Shown piece after piece: positions 25,249 through 33,538 of a DNA stretch of 64,000 nt; the stretch's first letter is position 1, and each line of letters opens with the position of its first letter. The stretch lies in the NCBI RefSeq assembly GCF_042677945.1, contig NZ_JBHUDN010000026.1; one strand, 5' to 3'. A program made the position numbers and the translations under genes. The notes under the pieces were generated by a model. It made no database searches and was not told where the DNA came from. It saw only the letters and a list, made by a program, of their open reading frames with translations. This stretch comes from Haloplanus litoreus (lineage in GTDB: Archaea > Halobacteriota > Halobacteria > Halobacteriales > Haloferacaceae).

Positions 25249-25635
25249 ATGCCCCTGCGTCGAAGAAAAGCCCTTCAGCTGTCCGGTCTCGGGATAACGA
25301 TACTGAGTGGTTGCACGTTCGGATTCGGCGGAACGAGCGACGAGATCGACGTCACTATGACAAACAACGATGGGACCACGCACCGACTGTCGGTCACTAT
25401 CTCGTTCGAGAACTCGGTGCTCGTGGACGAAACAGTCACACTAGCAGCAGACGAATCATCGACCACGACGTTCGAGAATCCACGATATACGGGATCGGCC
25501 CTCCTCGAAGCCGAGCTCGACACCGCCGAGAGAACGCAAACCGAGATACGAGTCGGGCCGGGGACGGGGATACGAGACGTCTTCGTCGAGATCCGCGCAG
25601 ATGGGGAACTGACTGCGTTCGCGGGGCGGACCTGA
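25249..25635 (+). CDS. Lipoprotein, hypothetical
   Basis: This 128-residue protein begins MPLRRRKALQLSGLGITILS then GCTF. An arginine-rich start, a short hydrophobic stretch and the lipobox LSGC make it a Tat-type haloarchaeal lipoprotein, lipid-modified at about Cys22. The rest is a single beta-sandwich-like domain (IDVTMTNNDGTTHRLSVTIS, ELDTAERTQTEIRVGPG). Function unknown. The frame is open from 25153 but the lipobox fixes the start at 25249. Confidence 0.8.
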   Translation: MPLRRRKALQLSGLGITILSGCTFGFGGTSDEIDVTMTNNDGTTHRLSVTISFENSVLVDETVTLAADESSTTTFENPRYTGSALLEAELDTAERTQTEIRVGPGTGIRDVFVEIRADGELTAFAGRT

Positions 25636-25691
25636 CGCGAATCGGCCATCGGAGAGGAAATACTTATCAGATTACTAAATGAACCACGGTT

Positions 25692-26501
25692 ATGGCTGTC
25701 CTGAAAGCCCTCCGCCAAACGCCGAGCGCCCTCCAGCGCAATCCGATACTGTTCGCCCCGGTATTCGTAATACTACTGTTCCAAATCCCGCAGTTAGTTC
25801 TCCAAGCGATCAATCCACTCGTCGCCAGCGTCGTCTCGATGGTGATCTCGCTCGTATTTATTTTCATCATGCCGTTCTTCCAGGCCGGCATCGTCGGCAT
25901 GGCTGACGAAGCACTCGACGGACAGACGTCGCTCGAAAGCTTCGTTCGCGAAGGCAAATCGAACTACGTGTCGATTCTCGTCGTATCGCTCGTACTCGTT
26001 GCCGTCAACTTCGCACTCGGGTTCGTCGCGTTCTTCGTGGCAATCTTCGGTGGCTTCGCAGCGTACAGCGACACCGGTGGCGTCGGCATCGGAGTCCTCG
26101 TCATTATCGGCCTGATCGTCGCTCTCGTGGTACTCGCGTATTTACTGGTACTCTTCTTCGTCCAGTTCTACAGTCAGGCTATCGTTATCGACGATCTCGG
26201 TGCTGTCGGTGGGCTCAAACACAGCGTCTCCGTCGTCCGCCATCATCTCGTGAGTACACTTGGATACTCGGTACTCGTTGGGATACTCGGCGGTATTGCT
26301 GGTGGGGTGTTTGCTATTGGTTCGCTCCTCACGTCACCCCAGTCCCCCAGCACGTTACCCCTTCCGCAGGTTTCTCTAGCTGGTGCTGTTGGTGTTTCCC
26401 TTCTCGTTCTTGTCTTTGGAGCACTGTTCGGTGGCTTCTTCGGCGTCTATTCGGTTGCGTTCTATCGGACGATCAATCCCGGAGCCACCGATGGTACTTG
26501 A
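25692..26501 (+). CDS. DUF7847-type membrane protein
   Basis: This 269-residue polytopic protein has the pattern of haloarchaeal DUF7847 proteins: MAVLKALRQTPSALQRNPIL at the start, PFFQAGIVGMADEALDGQTS, LFFVQFYSQAIVIDDLGAVG then GLKHSVSVVRHH, and about seven helices. The role is unknown; the family is common in halophile accessory regions. A truncated paralogue is at 35039-35413. Its stop overlaps the next small gene's start region by 11 bp, so three genes in a row are coupled. Confidence 0.85.
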   Translation: MAVLKALRQTPSALQRNPILFAPVFVILLFQIPQLVLQAINPLVASVVSMVISLVFIFIMPFFQAGIVGMADEALDGQTSLESFVREGKSNYVSILVVSLVLVAVNFALGFVAFFVAIFGGFAAYSDTGGVGIGVLVIIGLIVALVVLAYLLVLFFVQFYSQAIVIDDLGAVGGLKHSVSVVRHHLVSTLGYSVLVGILGGIAGGVFAIGSLLTSPQSPSTLPLPQVSLAGAVGVSLLVLVFGALFGGFFGVYSVAFYRTINPGATDGT

Positions 26502-26691
26502 TCGGAAAACTGCCAGTGCGGCACTCGCACTGGTCGTGATCGTCCTCTCACAGTGGCCGGTGGTCGACAGTTCGCCGTTCCGACTCGCTATTTTTCTCTG
26601 TGGTGGCGTTCTCGTCACGGTACTGGATATCTCCGCGTGGCTCCGACCTCGAGGCGAGTCACGCCACTCGAATCCAATGCATCGAGGATAG
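26491..26691 (+). CDS. Small two-helix membrane protein
   Basis: This 66-residue protein (MVLDRKTASAALALVVIVLS then QWPVVDSSPFRLAIFLCGGV) has two membrane helices and a basic tail. Its ATG at 26491 overlaps the end of the DUF7847 gene by 11 bp, the arrangement expected for translational coupling. No family recognised. Confidence 0.6.
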   Translation: MVLDRKTASAALALVVIVLSQWPVVDSSPFRLAIFLCGGVLVTVLDISAWLRPRGESRHSNPMHRG

Positions 26692-26701
26692 GCACACAAG
26701 C

Positions 26702-26887
26702 ATGATTCGAGCTTTTCTCAAGTACATCTTGTTTCTAGTACTTTCGCTGTTCATCGCCACTATCGCGAGTACTCCTCTCGAAGGGAGTCCCGAACCGGGG
26801 AGTTTCCCGAGGTTGGTCTGGGTTATTATCTTCTTCACCGTATTCACGCTTCTATTCGCGTGGGATTCAGGGCATCTGAGTCGCTAG
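26702..26887 (+). CDS. Small two-helix membrane protein
   Basis: This 61-residue protein (MIRAFLKYILFLVLSLFIAT ... PRLVWVIIFFTVFTLLFAW) has two hydrophobic helices and follows the preceding small gene by 10 bp. It is the third member of the DUF7847 operon. No family recognised. Confidence 0.55.
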   Translation: MIRAFLKYILFLVLSLFIATIASTPLEGSPEPGSFPRLVWVIIFFTVFTLLFAWDSGHLSR

Positions 26888-26936
26888 CGTTGAAGGGGTA
26901 CGAAACAATTCAAGAGTACACCGAACGTGGCCGTCG

Positions 26937-27854
26937 ATGATGGCCAGCCGTAACGTCGACGACACCGAGACAATTCTCGCGGACCTCGAATTGACGCGGG
27001 GGCTCACGATCCGGATGACTGCGATCGGAACGCTCGGGATGATCGTCGGCTGGGCGGTGTTCAGTACCCTCTATCAGATGGCAACTGGACACGTTGCGCG
27101 TTTTCAGTTCGCACCCCCTGGTATTGGATGGTGGACCGACGCGCTGAACGTGGTAGTGATCGTGATTCTGGGGACCGCTTTCATCGTTCCGCACGAATGG
27201 CTCCACGGGCTCGCGATCCGATACTACGGCGGTGAAGCACGCTACGGTGTCGGCATCGCCCACTTCATCCTCCCCTACGCGTACGCGACGACAGATCACG
27301 AGTTTTCCCGGAACCAGTTTATCGTCGTGCTCTTGACGCCGCTCGTCGTCTTGACGGTTCTCGGTGTCCCGCTCATGATCGTATTCGAGTGGGGGTGGCT
27401 GATCGTCCCGCTCACGTTGAATGCCGCGGGCGCGATCGCCGACATCTGGATGACGCTGATGGTACTGAGCTATCCCGCTCACATCCGAATCGTCGATCAC
27501 GAAGGCGGCGTTCGTATTCTCGGACGAGAGGCCGATCGTCCGCGATCACTGTCGATAACGAAATTGGTCTGGGAGGCACTTTCAGGGGCCGCCGTCGCGA
27601 CATTCGGCGTCTTGATTCTATTAGCAGTCGGCGGTCCAATCCTGTTGTCGATCCTCGGTATCGAGTCACTCACGGTCGGCACGCCGGGTACGATCACGTA
27701 CGTCTTCTCGTTCACGAACACACCCGAGGAGATCTCGTTCGGAGTCGGGCTTGGTGTTCTGAGTCTTGGCGCAACAGTTGGACTTGGCTATGCGCTTCTC
27801 CGAAGTTATCTCCGAGGTAAGCGTCCTGCCGAGACGACTGTGGAGTCCGAGTAG
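26937..27854 (+). CDS. DUF3267-type putative membrane zinc protease
   Basis: This 305-residue protein has a membrane-embedded HEWLHG motif (H-E-x-x-H) at about residue 85, followed by GGEARYGVG. A later NAAGAIADIWM supplies a possible third ligand Asp. This arrangement defines the DUF3267 putative zincin family, distantly like site-2 proteases. Five to six helices flank it. The substrate is unknown. Two ATGs are adjacent at 26937 and 26940. It lies 49 bp after the DUF7847 triplet and may belong to the same transcript. Confidence 0.85.
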   Translation: MMASRNVDDTETILADLELTRGLTIRMTAIGTLGMIVGWAVFSTLYQMATGHVARFQFAPPGIGWWTDALNVVVIVILGTAFIVPHEWLHGLAIRYYGGEARYGVGIAHFILPYAYATTDHEFSRNQFIVVLLTPLVVLTVLGVPLMIVFEWGWLIVPLTLNAAGAIADIWMTLMVLSYPAHIRIVDHEGGVRILGREADRPRSLSITKLVWEALSGAAVATFGVLILLAVGGPILLSILGIESLTVGTPGTITYVFSFTNTPEEISFGVGLGVLSLGATVGLGYALLRSYLRGKRPAETTVESE

Positions 27855-27906
27855 TCGAGGTTCGACTGGATTTAATTGTGGATCTCAATTAGTGCTCCAA
27901 GCGTCG

Positions 27907-28145
27907 CTAGTCCGACACTCGACCCGGCATTTCGGCGTAGAGAACCAGTTCTGTTCCGTCAGGTGGGGAAACCCCCTCGACCGTCGCGAAGGCACAGGCA
28001 ACGAGGAGGAGACTCATCCCGGCGAGCCATCGGTCGCGTCCGTCCAATCCTTGAAACGAGACCGAGAACTCCGCTGGATAGCCGAGAGCGGTCCAGATGA
28101 CGAGTCCCCATACGGTGTCACGGTTGCCGAGCAGAAATGGCTCAT
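27907..28145 (-). pseudogene. Membrane protein fragment without a start codon
   Basis: The minus strand reads FLLGNRDTVWGLVIWTALGY then PAEFSVSFQGLDGRDRWLAG and a second helix MSLLLVACAFATVEGV. Composition and hydropathy look genuinely coding, but no ATG, GTG or TTG with a plausible upstream region is seen. It is probably the 3' part of a lost gene. Confidence 0.35.
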
Positions 28146-28166
28146 GTGAGTAGCAGAGATAGGTAT

Positions 28167-28397
28167 CTATCGACGTTCTTCTCGTCGAGATGCCATCTGC
28201 TGTTGAGCGTCGGCTATCGCTTCCACGGCGACGAGACCTCTCCAAAGGAAGTATAAGACTACGATCAAGAACCCGGGTAAGATTCCAAGTAACAACTGCC
28301 CTGCGATTACTATCGAATACGCTAGAAGGAGTACGTAGAACACTCCTATCGCGATGATCCAGTTGCGTGAAATTGATGGTGGGGACCAATCCGCCAT
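28167..28397 (-). CDS. Small two-helix membrane protein
   Basis: This 76-residue protein (MADWSPPSISRNWIIAIGVF then YVLLLAYSIVIAGQLLLGIL) has two or three hydrophobic helices and a basic, Gln-rich C-terminal tail (DAQQQMASRREERR). The single ATG at 28397 is well placed. Function unknown. Confidence 0.65.
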   Translation of the reverse strand: MADWSPPSISRNWIIAIGVFYVLLLAYSIVIAGQLLLGILPGFLIVVLYFLWRGLVAVEAIADAQQQMASRREERR

Positions 28398-28556
28398 ACA
28401 TTTGAACGAACTGTCACTGGCTTAGTGATTACGCTCCGTGAGTAGCGAACGGTTCGTTGACGGTCGCGGCTGATAACGGAGAAATGTCCGGAGTGCGGTT
28501 GCGTTGGCCTGTATCTGACCCCCTGGTTCATCAGAGAGCGAAGCGTACCGGATATC

Positions 28557-29222
28557 ATGAATTCTCGCCATCGCTTTCTCATTGCGGCGGAATTCGTCGT
28601 CGTCTCCGGAGTGATGAGTATACTCACTGCGCCGGCGTTGCCGACGCGGATGGCGACACACTGGAACGCAGCGGGACTGCCCGATGGCACGATGTCGAAG
28701 CCCGTAGCACTCGTACTTCTCCCCGCGATGGCCGCCGTTTTGCTCGTCGTCTTCGCACTCGTCCCACGTATCGATCCGCTTCGAGAGAACATCGCAGCGT
28801 TCCGACCCGTATACGACTGGTTCGTCGTCGTGTTCACGGTGCTCATGGCCGTCATCCACGGGGATGTCATCGCGTTCAATCTCGGCTACGAACTCGACGT
28901 CACGCTTCTCGTCCTCGCGGCCGTCGCGGGCTTGTTCTACTACGTCGGGGTGCTTCTCGAGCACGCAGAACGCAACTGGTTCGTCGGTATTCGGACACCT
29001 TGGACGCTCTCGAACGGCGACGTCTGGGACCGAACGCATCGTCTCGGGAGCCGCCTGTTCAAACTGACCGCACTCGTTGCACTCGTCGGGCTCTTCTTTG
29101 GCGAGTACGCGATCTATTTCCTCGTGGGACCGGCTCTCCTCACCGCAGGCATCACGGTCGTATACTCGTACTATTTCTACGAGCAACTCGAACGCGACTC
29201 GGTGCCAGACGTAACAGAATGA
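28557..29222 (+). CDS. SdpI-family (DUF1648) membrane protein
   Basis: This 221-residue protein has an N-terminal DUF1648 region (APALPTRMATHWNAAGLPDG then TMSKPVAL) and a C-terminal SdpI signature (NWFVGIRTPWTLSNGDVWDR then THRLGSRLF) with about six helices. In Bacillus, SdpI both senses and gives immunity to the SdpC cannibalism peptide. Haloarchaeal members are uncharacterised. Its 3' end overlaps the next gene by ATGA, indicating coupling. An immunity or envelope-stress role is inference from the family. Confidence 0.9.
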   Translation: MNSRHRFLIAAEFVVVSGVMSILTAPALPTRMATHWNAAGLPDGTMSKPVALVLLPAMAAVLLVVFALVPRIDPLRENIAAFRPVYDWFVVVFTVLMAVIHGDVIAFNLGYELDVTLLVLAAVAGLFYYVGVLLEHAERNWFVGIRTPWTLSNGDVWDRTHRLGSRLFKLTALVALVGLFFGEYAIYFLVGPALLTAGITVVYSYYFYEQLERDSVPDVTE

Positions 29223-30058
29223 CTGCAAATCCGTCCGCTCGAAGCAAAGCCAAAACGGTCGACTGGGAACTCGACGTCGCTGATTCCTCGCTCTTGCTCG
29301 GCCTCGCGTACGTCTTTCCGAGTATCCTCGGTGGCGTCATCGTGCTAGCCTTCGGATTGTTGCTGTGGCTTGTCGCAGCGGCAGTCTGGGCCGGTGATCT
29401 TGGCCGAGCCATCGGCTTGATCGTCGTCGCAGTACTGGCGCTGCTCTCCCGCCGCTATTTCCCCGCCTTGCTAGATACAAACTTGGGGACGCCGTTCTCC
29501 GAGCGGTTCTCACGTCGCGGACTGCTCGTCGGAAGCCTCCTCGGTGCACTCACCCTCCTCGGGAGCACTCAGGTGTATCCCTCCGCTCCGTTCGCAGTGT
29601 TCATCGCCAGCTGGATTCCGCTAGTACTCACCGCAGCGTTCCCGACGAGCGGGCACGCGGACTTGGCGGCGAAAACTCTCGTCGTCGACGAGACCAAGGT
29701 TCCCCTCCAAGAAGTGAGGGCGTTCCGGGTTATTTCGATGGGTGCGTTCGCCGTGTGCTGGCTCTCGTATACCCGGGGGTCCCCGACCGTACCTCGCATC
29801 GTCGTACTGCCATCCGACTACGTCGATGCAGTTGCAAATCTGATCGACGCGGTTCCAGAGTCGTCCAACGAGGAACGCTCGACGATCGATCGGGCGGAAC
29901 GAATCGTCGCTGGACTCTTCGGACTCGGGATGGTCGCTATCGGGCCACTTCTCTGGTTCGTTCTCCCACCAGGGGATGGGCAAGCAATTGCACTGTATGC
30001 AGGTGCGATGTTCGGTCTGTTTGGTGTGCTGTTGCTCTGGTACGCATATACCGCTTGA
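29219..30058 (+). CDS. Membrane protein coupled to the SdpI gene
   Basis: This 279-residue protein begins at an ATG overlapping the SdpI stop (29219-29222). It has about eight helices in two groups (SLLLGLAYVFPSILGGVIVL ... GLFGLGMVAIGPLLWFVL). Between them lies a soluble segment (KTLVVDETKVPLQEVRAFRV ... VPRIVVLPSDYVDAVANLID) resembling a PH-like or DUF2244-like domain. The partner arrangement suggests a shared role with the SdpI-like protein. Confidence 0.75.
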   Translation: MTANPSARSKAKTVDWELDVADSSLLLGLAYVFPSILGGVIVLAFGLLLWLVAAAVWAGDLGRAIGLIVVAVLALLSRRYFPALLDTNLGTPFSERFSRRGLLVGSLLGALTLLGSTQVYPSAPFAVFIASWIPLVLTAAFPTSGHADLAAKTLVVDETKVPLQEVRAFRVISMGAFAVCWLSYTRGSPTVPRIVVLPSDYVDAVANLIDAVPESSNEERSTIDRAERIVAGLFGLGMVAIGPLLWFVLPPGDGQAIALYAGAMFGLFGVLLLWYAYTA

Positions 30059-30116
30059 GTTTCCTGAAGAGATTTACTGAATCTCGGTTTTGGTGAAACC
30101 CTTCTCGGTTGATTGG

Positions 30117-30136
30117 TTTCAGCATTCATGCTGAAT
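30117..30136. repeat. Palindromic repeat (TTCAGCA..TGCTGAATA type)
   Basis: TTCAGCATTCATGCTGAATA is an inverted repeat (TTCAGCA / TGCTGAA) of a type that recurs with variations at 36063-36089 and near 47997-48030. It may be the end of a MITE or a dispersed regulatory site. Confidence 0.4.
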
Positions 30137-30184
30137 AGAGTTGAGCAACCGAACGTTCATATGAAATTGATGAGGAGATGCGGT

Positions 30185-30355
30185 ATGTCAGACCGGACTG
30201 ACCGCCTGCTTGCCCTCCACGTGATATTGATGGCCCTGTTCGTCGTATCACAAACGACTGTCGTTCCGCGAAATCAACTCTTGGGCTCAATCGGAATAGT
30301 ATTAGGAACTCTTGCCATCATATACGCGCTTGTCGAACTCAAAAACGCGTTCTGA
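30185..30355 (+). CDS. Small membrane protein, hypothetical
   Basis: This 56-residue protein (MSDRTDRLLALHVILMALFV ... LLGSIGIVLGTLAIIYALVE) has two membrane helices. The ATG at 30185 is chosen over the in-frame upstream starts because the sequence before it contains the palindromic repeat and looks non-coding. Unknown function. Confidence 0.55.
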   Translation: MSDRTDRLLALHVILMALFVVSQTTVVPRNQLLGSIGIVLGTLAIIYALVELKNAF

Positions 30356-30450
30356 GTCCCCGCTTCTTTGCACAATCATCTAATGCCTGTCACGCTACTC
30401 AGCGACTGAAACAAACGATAGCTACTGCTGAGGGTGTCATAGAACTCTTG

Positions 30451-31443
30451 TCACACTGTGATGATCGTGCTTCCCGGATTGTCTCCGCGTTCGTAGTTTG
30501 TGATTGCGACGACGAGACGAAGGCACAGCGCGAGGAACACCTGCGCTCGTGCGTGGACCCGGCCTCGGGCGTGTGTTCGCCCGAGGCCGCAGTCTTTTAC
30601 TGATTCGTTGGTTCGTTCGACGCCAGTCCGGCGGTTGTATGTCTCATCCAGCGTGGACTGCTTCAGCTGAACGTCCTCGCTGTGTTTGGTGATGCGATCT
30701 TCGACCCTGTACTCGATGTCTTTTGGGTCGTCGGTGTTTCGTGCGTTGTACGGAGCGACTGGCACGACCCCTGCGGCCAGCAGGTGGTCGTGCCAGTCGA
30801 GTGTGTCGTAGGCGCTGTCACCGACCATCCACATCGGCTGGGCGACGGCGAGCGCGTCACGCGTGACGCGCATCGCCGTCTCCTCTGGCGCTTGCTTACT
30901 CTCTGTGAACTCCGCCGCAATCGGGATCTTTTGCCCGGTCGAGACGATCGTGCAACCGTAGCCGTAGTAGTATTCTTCGGCGGTTGGATCGTAGCATTTC
31001 GACGCATCTGGATCGGCGGGCATCGCCCTCACGTCGGTTGAATCGATGCAGTAGGTCAAGTCGAGCAGGCCGCAGCGGGCGGCCTGCTCGACGAGCCTGG
31101 TGAAAACATCGTCAACGACGTGTTCGAGATCGGTGAGAAAGCGATCGACCGCGTCTCTCGACGGCGGTCGATCGAAGCCACAGCTCAGCCAGACAATCGT
31201 GTTCCGAAGCTCTCGTTCAACGGGACGAATACCGTAGATGTCCTTGTAGTAGCAGTGGAGAAAGCCACGCATCAGCTCTGGTGGTTCGTGGTCTCGTGTT
31301 CGCCCCGTCTGCGCCGGGGCGAACACGTCGAACTCTGTGAGAAACTCGAAAGAGAGGTACTCAAACAGCGCTAGTGTCTCTGTCTCCACGACATTGAAGA
31401 ACGTCTCTACCGAAGGATCATCTTGCAGGGTCGCTGAACTCAT
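30451..31443 (-). CDS. DDE transposase (IS4/IS5-like superfamily)
   Basis: This 330-residue transposase has an N-terminal domain (PPELMRGFLHCYYKDIYGIR then PVERELRNTI). The DDE core has the first Asp in YCIDSTDVRAMPADP, YYYGYGCTIVSTGQ, the second Asp in MVGDSAYDTLDWHD, and the Glu in TGVERTNESVKDCG. It looks intact and in frame. The exact IS family name cannot be assigned from sequence alone. The ATG at 31443 and the length are normal for this type. Confidence 0.9.
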   Translation of the reverse strand: MSSATLQDDPSVETFFNVVETETLALFEYLSFEFLTEFDVFAPAQTGRTRDHEPPELMRGFLHCYYKDIYGIRPVERELRNTIVWLSCGFDRPPSRDAVDRFLTDLEHVVDDVFTRLVEQAARCGLLDLTYCIDSTDVRAMPADPDASKCYDPTAEEYYYGYGCTIVSTGQKIPIAAEFTESKQAPEETAMRVTRDALAVAQPMWMVGDSAYDTLDWHDHLLAAGVVPVAPYNARNTDDPKDIEYRVEDRITKHSEDVQLKQSTLDETYNRRTGVERTNESVKDCGLGRTHARGRVHARAQVFLALCLRLVVAITNYERGDNPGSTIITV

Positions 31444-31533
31444 TCCACCTCAGCGTTCACCCTGCACTTTGGTGTACGAATCGTTTTCGAGGGTATCCCC
31501 TACTATTTAATGGGATACTCTCTTTCTACCACT

Positions 31534-32298
31534 ATGGACAGAAACCTAATCTCTGTCCCATCAGACTGGGAAACAGAGTCTTTCGGCAAAAAGATTGCTA
31601 CGTTTCGAAACGACCATCGGGGTATTGAAGTAGAGGTTCGTGCTGTGTACCGTGGTTCAAAAGCGCGTAAGCACGGCCAAGAGCCGACTCACTACACCGT
31701 GCAATTGAAACAAGACTGGTTTTCGAAGGGGACACTTGGCGACCGGAAGATGGCGGTGAAAGTAGATACGGGAGAGGAAGCGTTGAGTGTTGCCGAGGAG
31801 TTTATGCGTGAGTTCACCCGTGAGATGAAATCAGTGCCCACGGAGAAAGTGCAGACGGTTCACGCATCAACTGGTGACCACGAGATTGCTGATGGCATCC
31901 TGACGAGTGAATCCGCGGCAGAGGCATTTGCAGATGCCGCAGGCTACTCTGACGATCTCCTACTCAGTGTTCTCGACGCCGAAACAAACGAGCAATACGA
32001 ACTGGTAGCCCATCGTGATGGTGCTACGATTACGACAATTGCTGGAGATGAGGCTATTCTCGGGGAGATGGATCTTCTAACAATTCACAGCATTACTCCC
32101 TTCGATAATCAAGGGATAAAACAAGTGTTGGGTCAAGAATTACCTATCTGGATAGTCACCCATCTTGACGAGCATACTGTCTATCGGTTTGTTTTCGACA
32201 ATGCAAAGGAAACCGATCTCGTCCTCGGTCGAGGGACTGAAGTCCTGTCACCAGCGTTTGGGAGAACCATTGCTAACGTTCTGGAAGAGAAGTGGTGA
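31534..32298 (+). CDS. Hypothetical protein, IS passenger
   Basis: This 254-residue soluble protein starts at MDRNLISVPSDWETESFGKK. An N-terminal half (AVYRGSKARKHGQEPTHYTV then QLKQDWFSKGTLG) and a C-terminal half (LLLSVLDAETNEQYELVAHR ... HLDEHTVYRFVFDNAKETD) each look like small alpha/beta domains. I do not recognise either. A TATTTAAT box about 25 bp upstream supports a leaderless transcript from 31534, so the upstream ATG at 31510 is unlikely. It lies inside the inverted-repeat-bounded IS and is divergent from the transposase. Confidence 0.75.
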   Translation: MDRNLISVPSDWETESFGKKIATFRNDHRGIEVEVRAVYRGSKARKHGQEPTHYTVQLKQDWFSKGTLGDRKMAVKVDTGEEALSVAEEFMREFTREMKSVPTEKVQTVHASTGDHEIADGILTSESAAEAFADAAGYSDDLLLSVLDAETNEQYELVAHRDGATITTIAGDEAILGEMDLLTIHSITPFDNQGIKQVLGQELPIWIVTHLDEHTVYRFVFDNAKETDLVLGRGTEVLSPAFGRTIANVLEEKW

Positions 32299-32565
32299 GA
32301 GCAACAATCATCCGTCCGTAGACCTGCTATCCAAAAAGAATGGCTTGATTGGTGCGAGAGTATACGTCTGAGGACGTAACGCCGCTGAATATGTTTTTCC
32401 CTGTGAGGGCCCTTCACTACGTCAGTTGTATTGACCGACTGAAAGATGCAACACAGCTGTGGCAACCGTTCTATGACACTCTGACTGCTTGCTAGACTTG
32501 CGCTATTCGCATGCTCCTCATGTCGCAGATGATAGTTTCAATAGCACCGAGCCACCCATCCAAGT

Positions 32566-33429
32566 TCACGTCTCGGATGCGAACCGTCGAAATACGTCGA
32601 GGCGACGCAGGCCATACTCGATACCGGCTACGACGAGGAGGATTCCCAGGTAGAGGAACCAGCCGCCGAAGTAGAGTGCGTGGGGATCCTCGACACTCGC
32701 CGTGAAGGCTGCGTGGACGTCGATCAGAACGAACATCGTCAGTAGCGTCGCGGGCGCGACCAGTCGATGCCGGACGAGGAAATAGAGTGGAATCGCCGCG
32801 AGTATCCACATCCCGACCGCACCGAACAGATACAACAACCACTCGAGTCCGCCGGACATCGTCACTCCGAGGCGGGAAGCGTACCAGACCATGACGGCGG
32901 CGTGGAGCAGTCCGCCCGAAGAAGCGATGGCGATGGCTCGTCGTCGTGGCGCCGGGGTCGACAGCCACGGAATCGATTCCGGAACCGACGGCAGACGTGT
33001 CCACGCGTGCCGAATCACGTACTCGACGAGTCCGACGAAGAGAAATCCGACCGTCCAGACCGAGGCGTTGATCATGTAGCGAACGATGTAGAGTCCGTTC
33101 TCGACGACCGTAATGCCGGTCGGCTCGGCGAGGCGTTCCAGTTCGGCAACGTCGCGAAACGTCGGTCCGGGAGGTGTGAGTTCCATCCCGAGGACGTAGG
33201 CCGTCGTGAGCGTGAGCGCAACCACGGGGGTAACGAGGCGGAATCGAGCCGCGAGCCAGACGGGGACGGTCCCGACAACGACTAGCCCCCCGTAGCGCCA
33301 CAGGAGACCGGCGGGCGAATACTGCGAGGGACCGATCGAATATCCGAGGCTATCAGCGACGAGGAGTAGTCCGGTCGCATGGACAACGCCGATGGCGAGG
33401 CTGAAACCGGCGGCTCGTCTGGAGGGCAT
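32566..33429 (-). CDS. Membrane protein, hypothetical
   Basis: This 287-residue protein has about eight helices arranged as two similar halves: AAGFSLAIGVVHATGLLLVA ... YGGLVVVGTVPVWLAARFRL and RAIAIASSGGLLHAAVMVWY ... AVGMWILAAIPLYFLVRHRL. Each half pairs a HA-T/A-containing helix with a P-x-W/Y-L-x-R-x-RLV loop, so internal duplication is likely. Function unknown. It converges with the IS right end. Confidence 0.75.
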   Translation of the reverse strand: MPSRRAAGFSLAIGVVHATGLLLVADSLGYSIGPSQYSPAGLLWRYGGLVVVGTVPVWLAARFRLVTPVVALTLTTAYVLGMELTPPGPTFRDVAELERLAEPTGITVVENGLYIVRYMINASVWTVGFLFVGLVEYVIRHAWTRLPSVPESIPWLSTPAPRRRAIAIASSGGLLHAAVMVWYASRLGVTMSGGLEWLLYLFGAVGMWILAAIPLYFLVRHRLVAPATLLTMFVLIDVHAAFTASVEDPHALYFGGWFLYLGILLVVAGIEYGLRRLDVFRRFASET

Positions 33430-33538
33430 ACGTTCGATTTCGGGCTCTTCTGGCTTCTTTGTTATCCCGAGAAGATGTCTTGAGATCGGATTCGGGGATT
33501 GCCCCCCTGAGTCCGGTCGACCGTCGTGAAGCGGGCAG

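Larger units (their letters stand above)
30430..32483 (-). mobile_element. DDE insertion sequence carrying a passenger gene
   Basis: The left end GAGGGTGTCATAGAAC (30430) and the right end read on the minus strand, CAGAGTGTCATAGAAC (32483), form a terminal inverted repeat. Similarity continues inward (TTGTCAC versus TTGCCAC; about 20 of 25 bases match). The sequence ACTGCT flanks both sides (30424-30429 and 32484-32489), fitting a 6-bp target duplication. The transposase stop lies only 20 bp from the left end. A second gene (31534-32298) lies between the transposase start and the right end, about 1 kb of extra DNA. Confidence 0.7.

Noticed and set aside
31444..31509. Right end of the passenger-bearing IS placed directly upstream of the transposase
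   Set aside because: The best candidate (GGGATACCCTCGAAAAC on the minus strand) matches the left end poorly, while 32461-32483 matches closely and has a matching flank.
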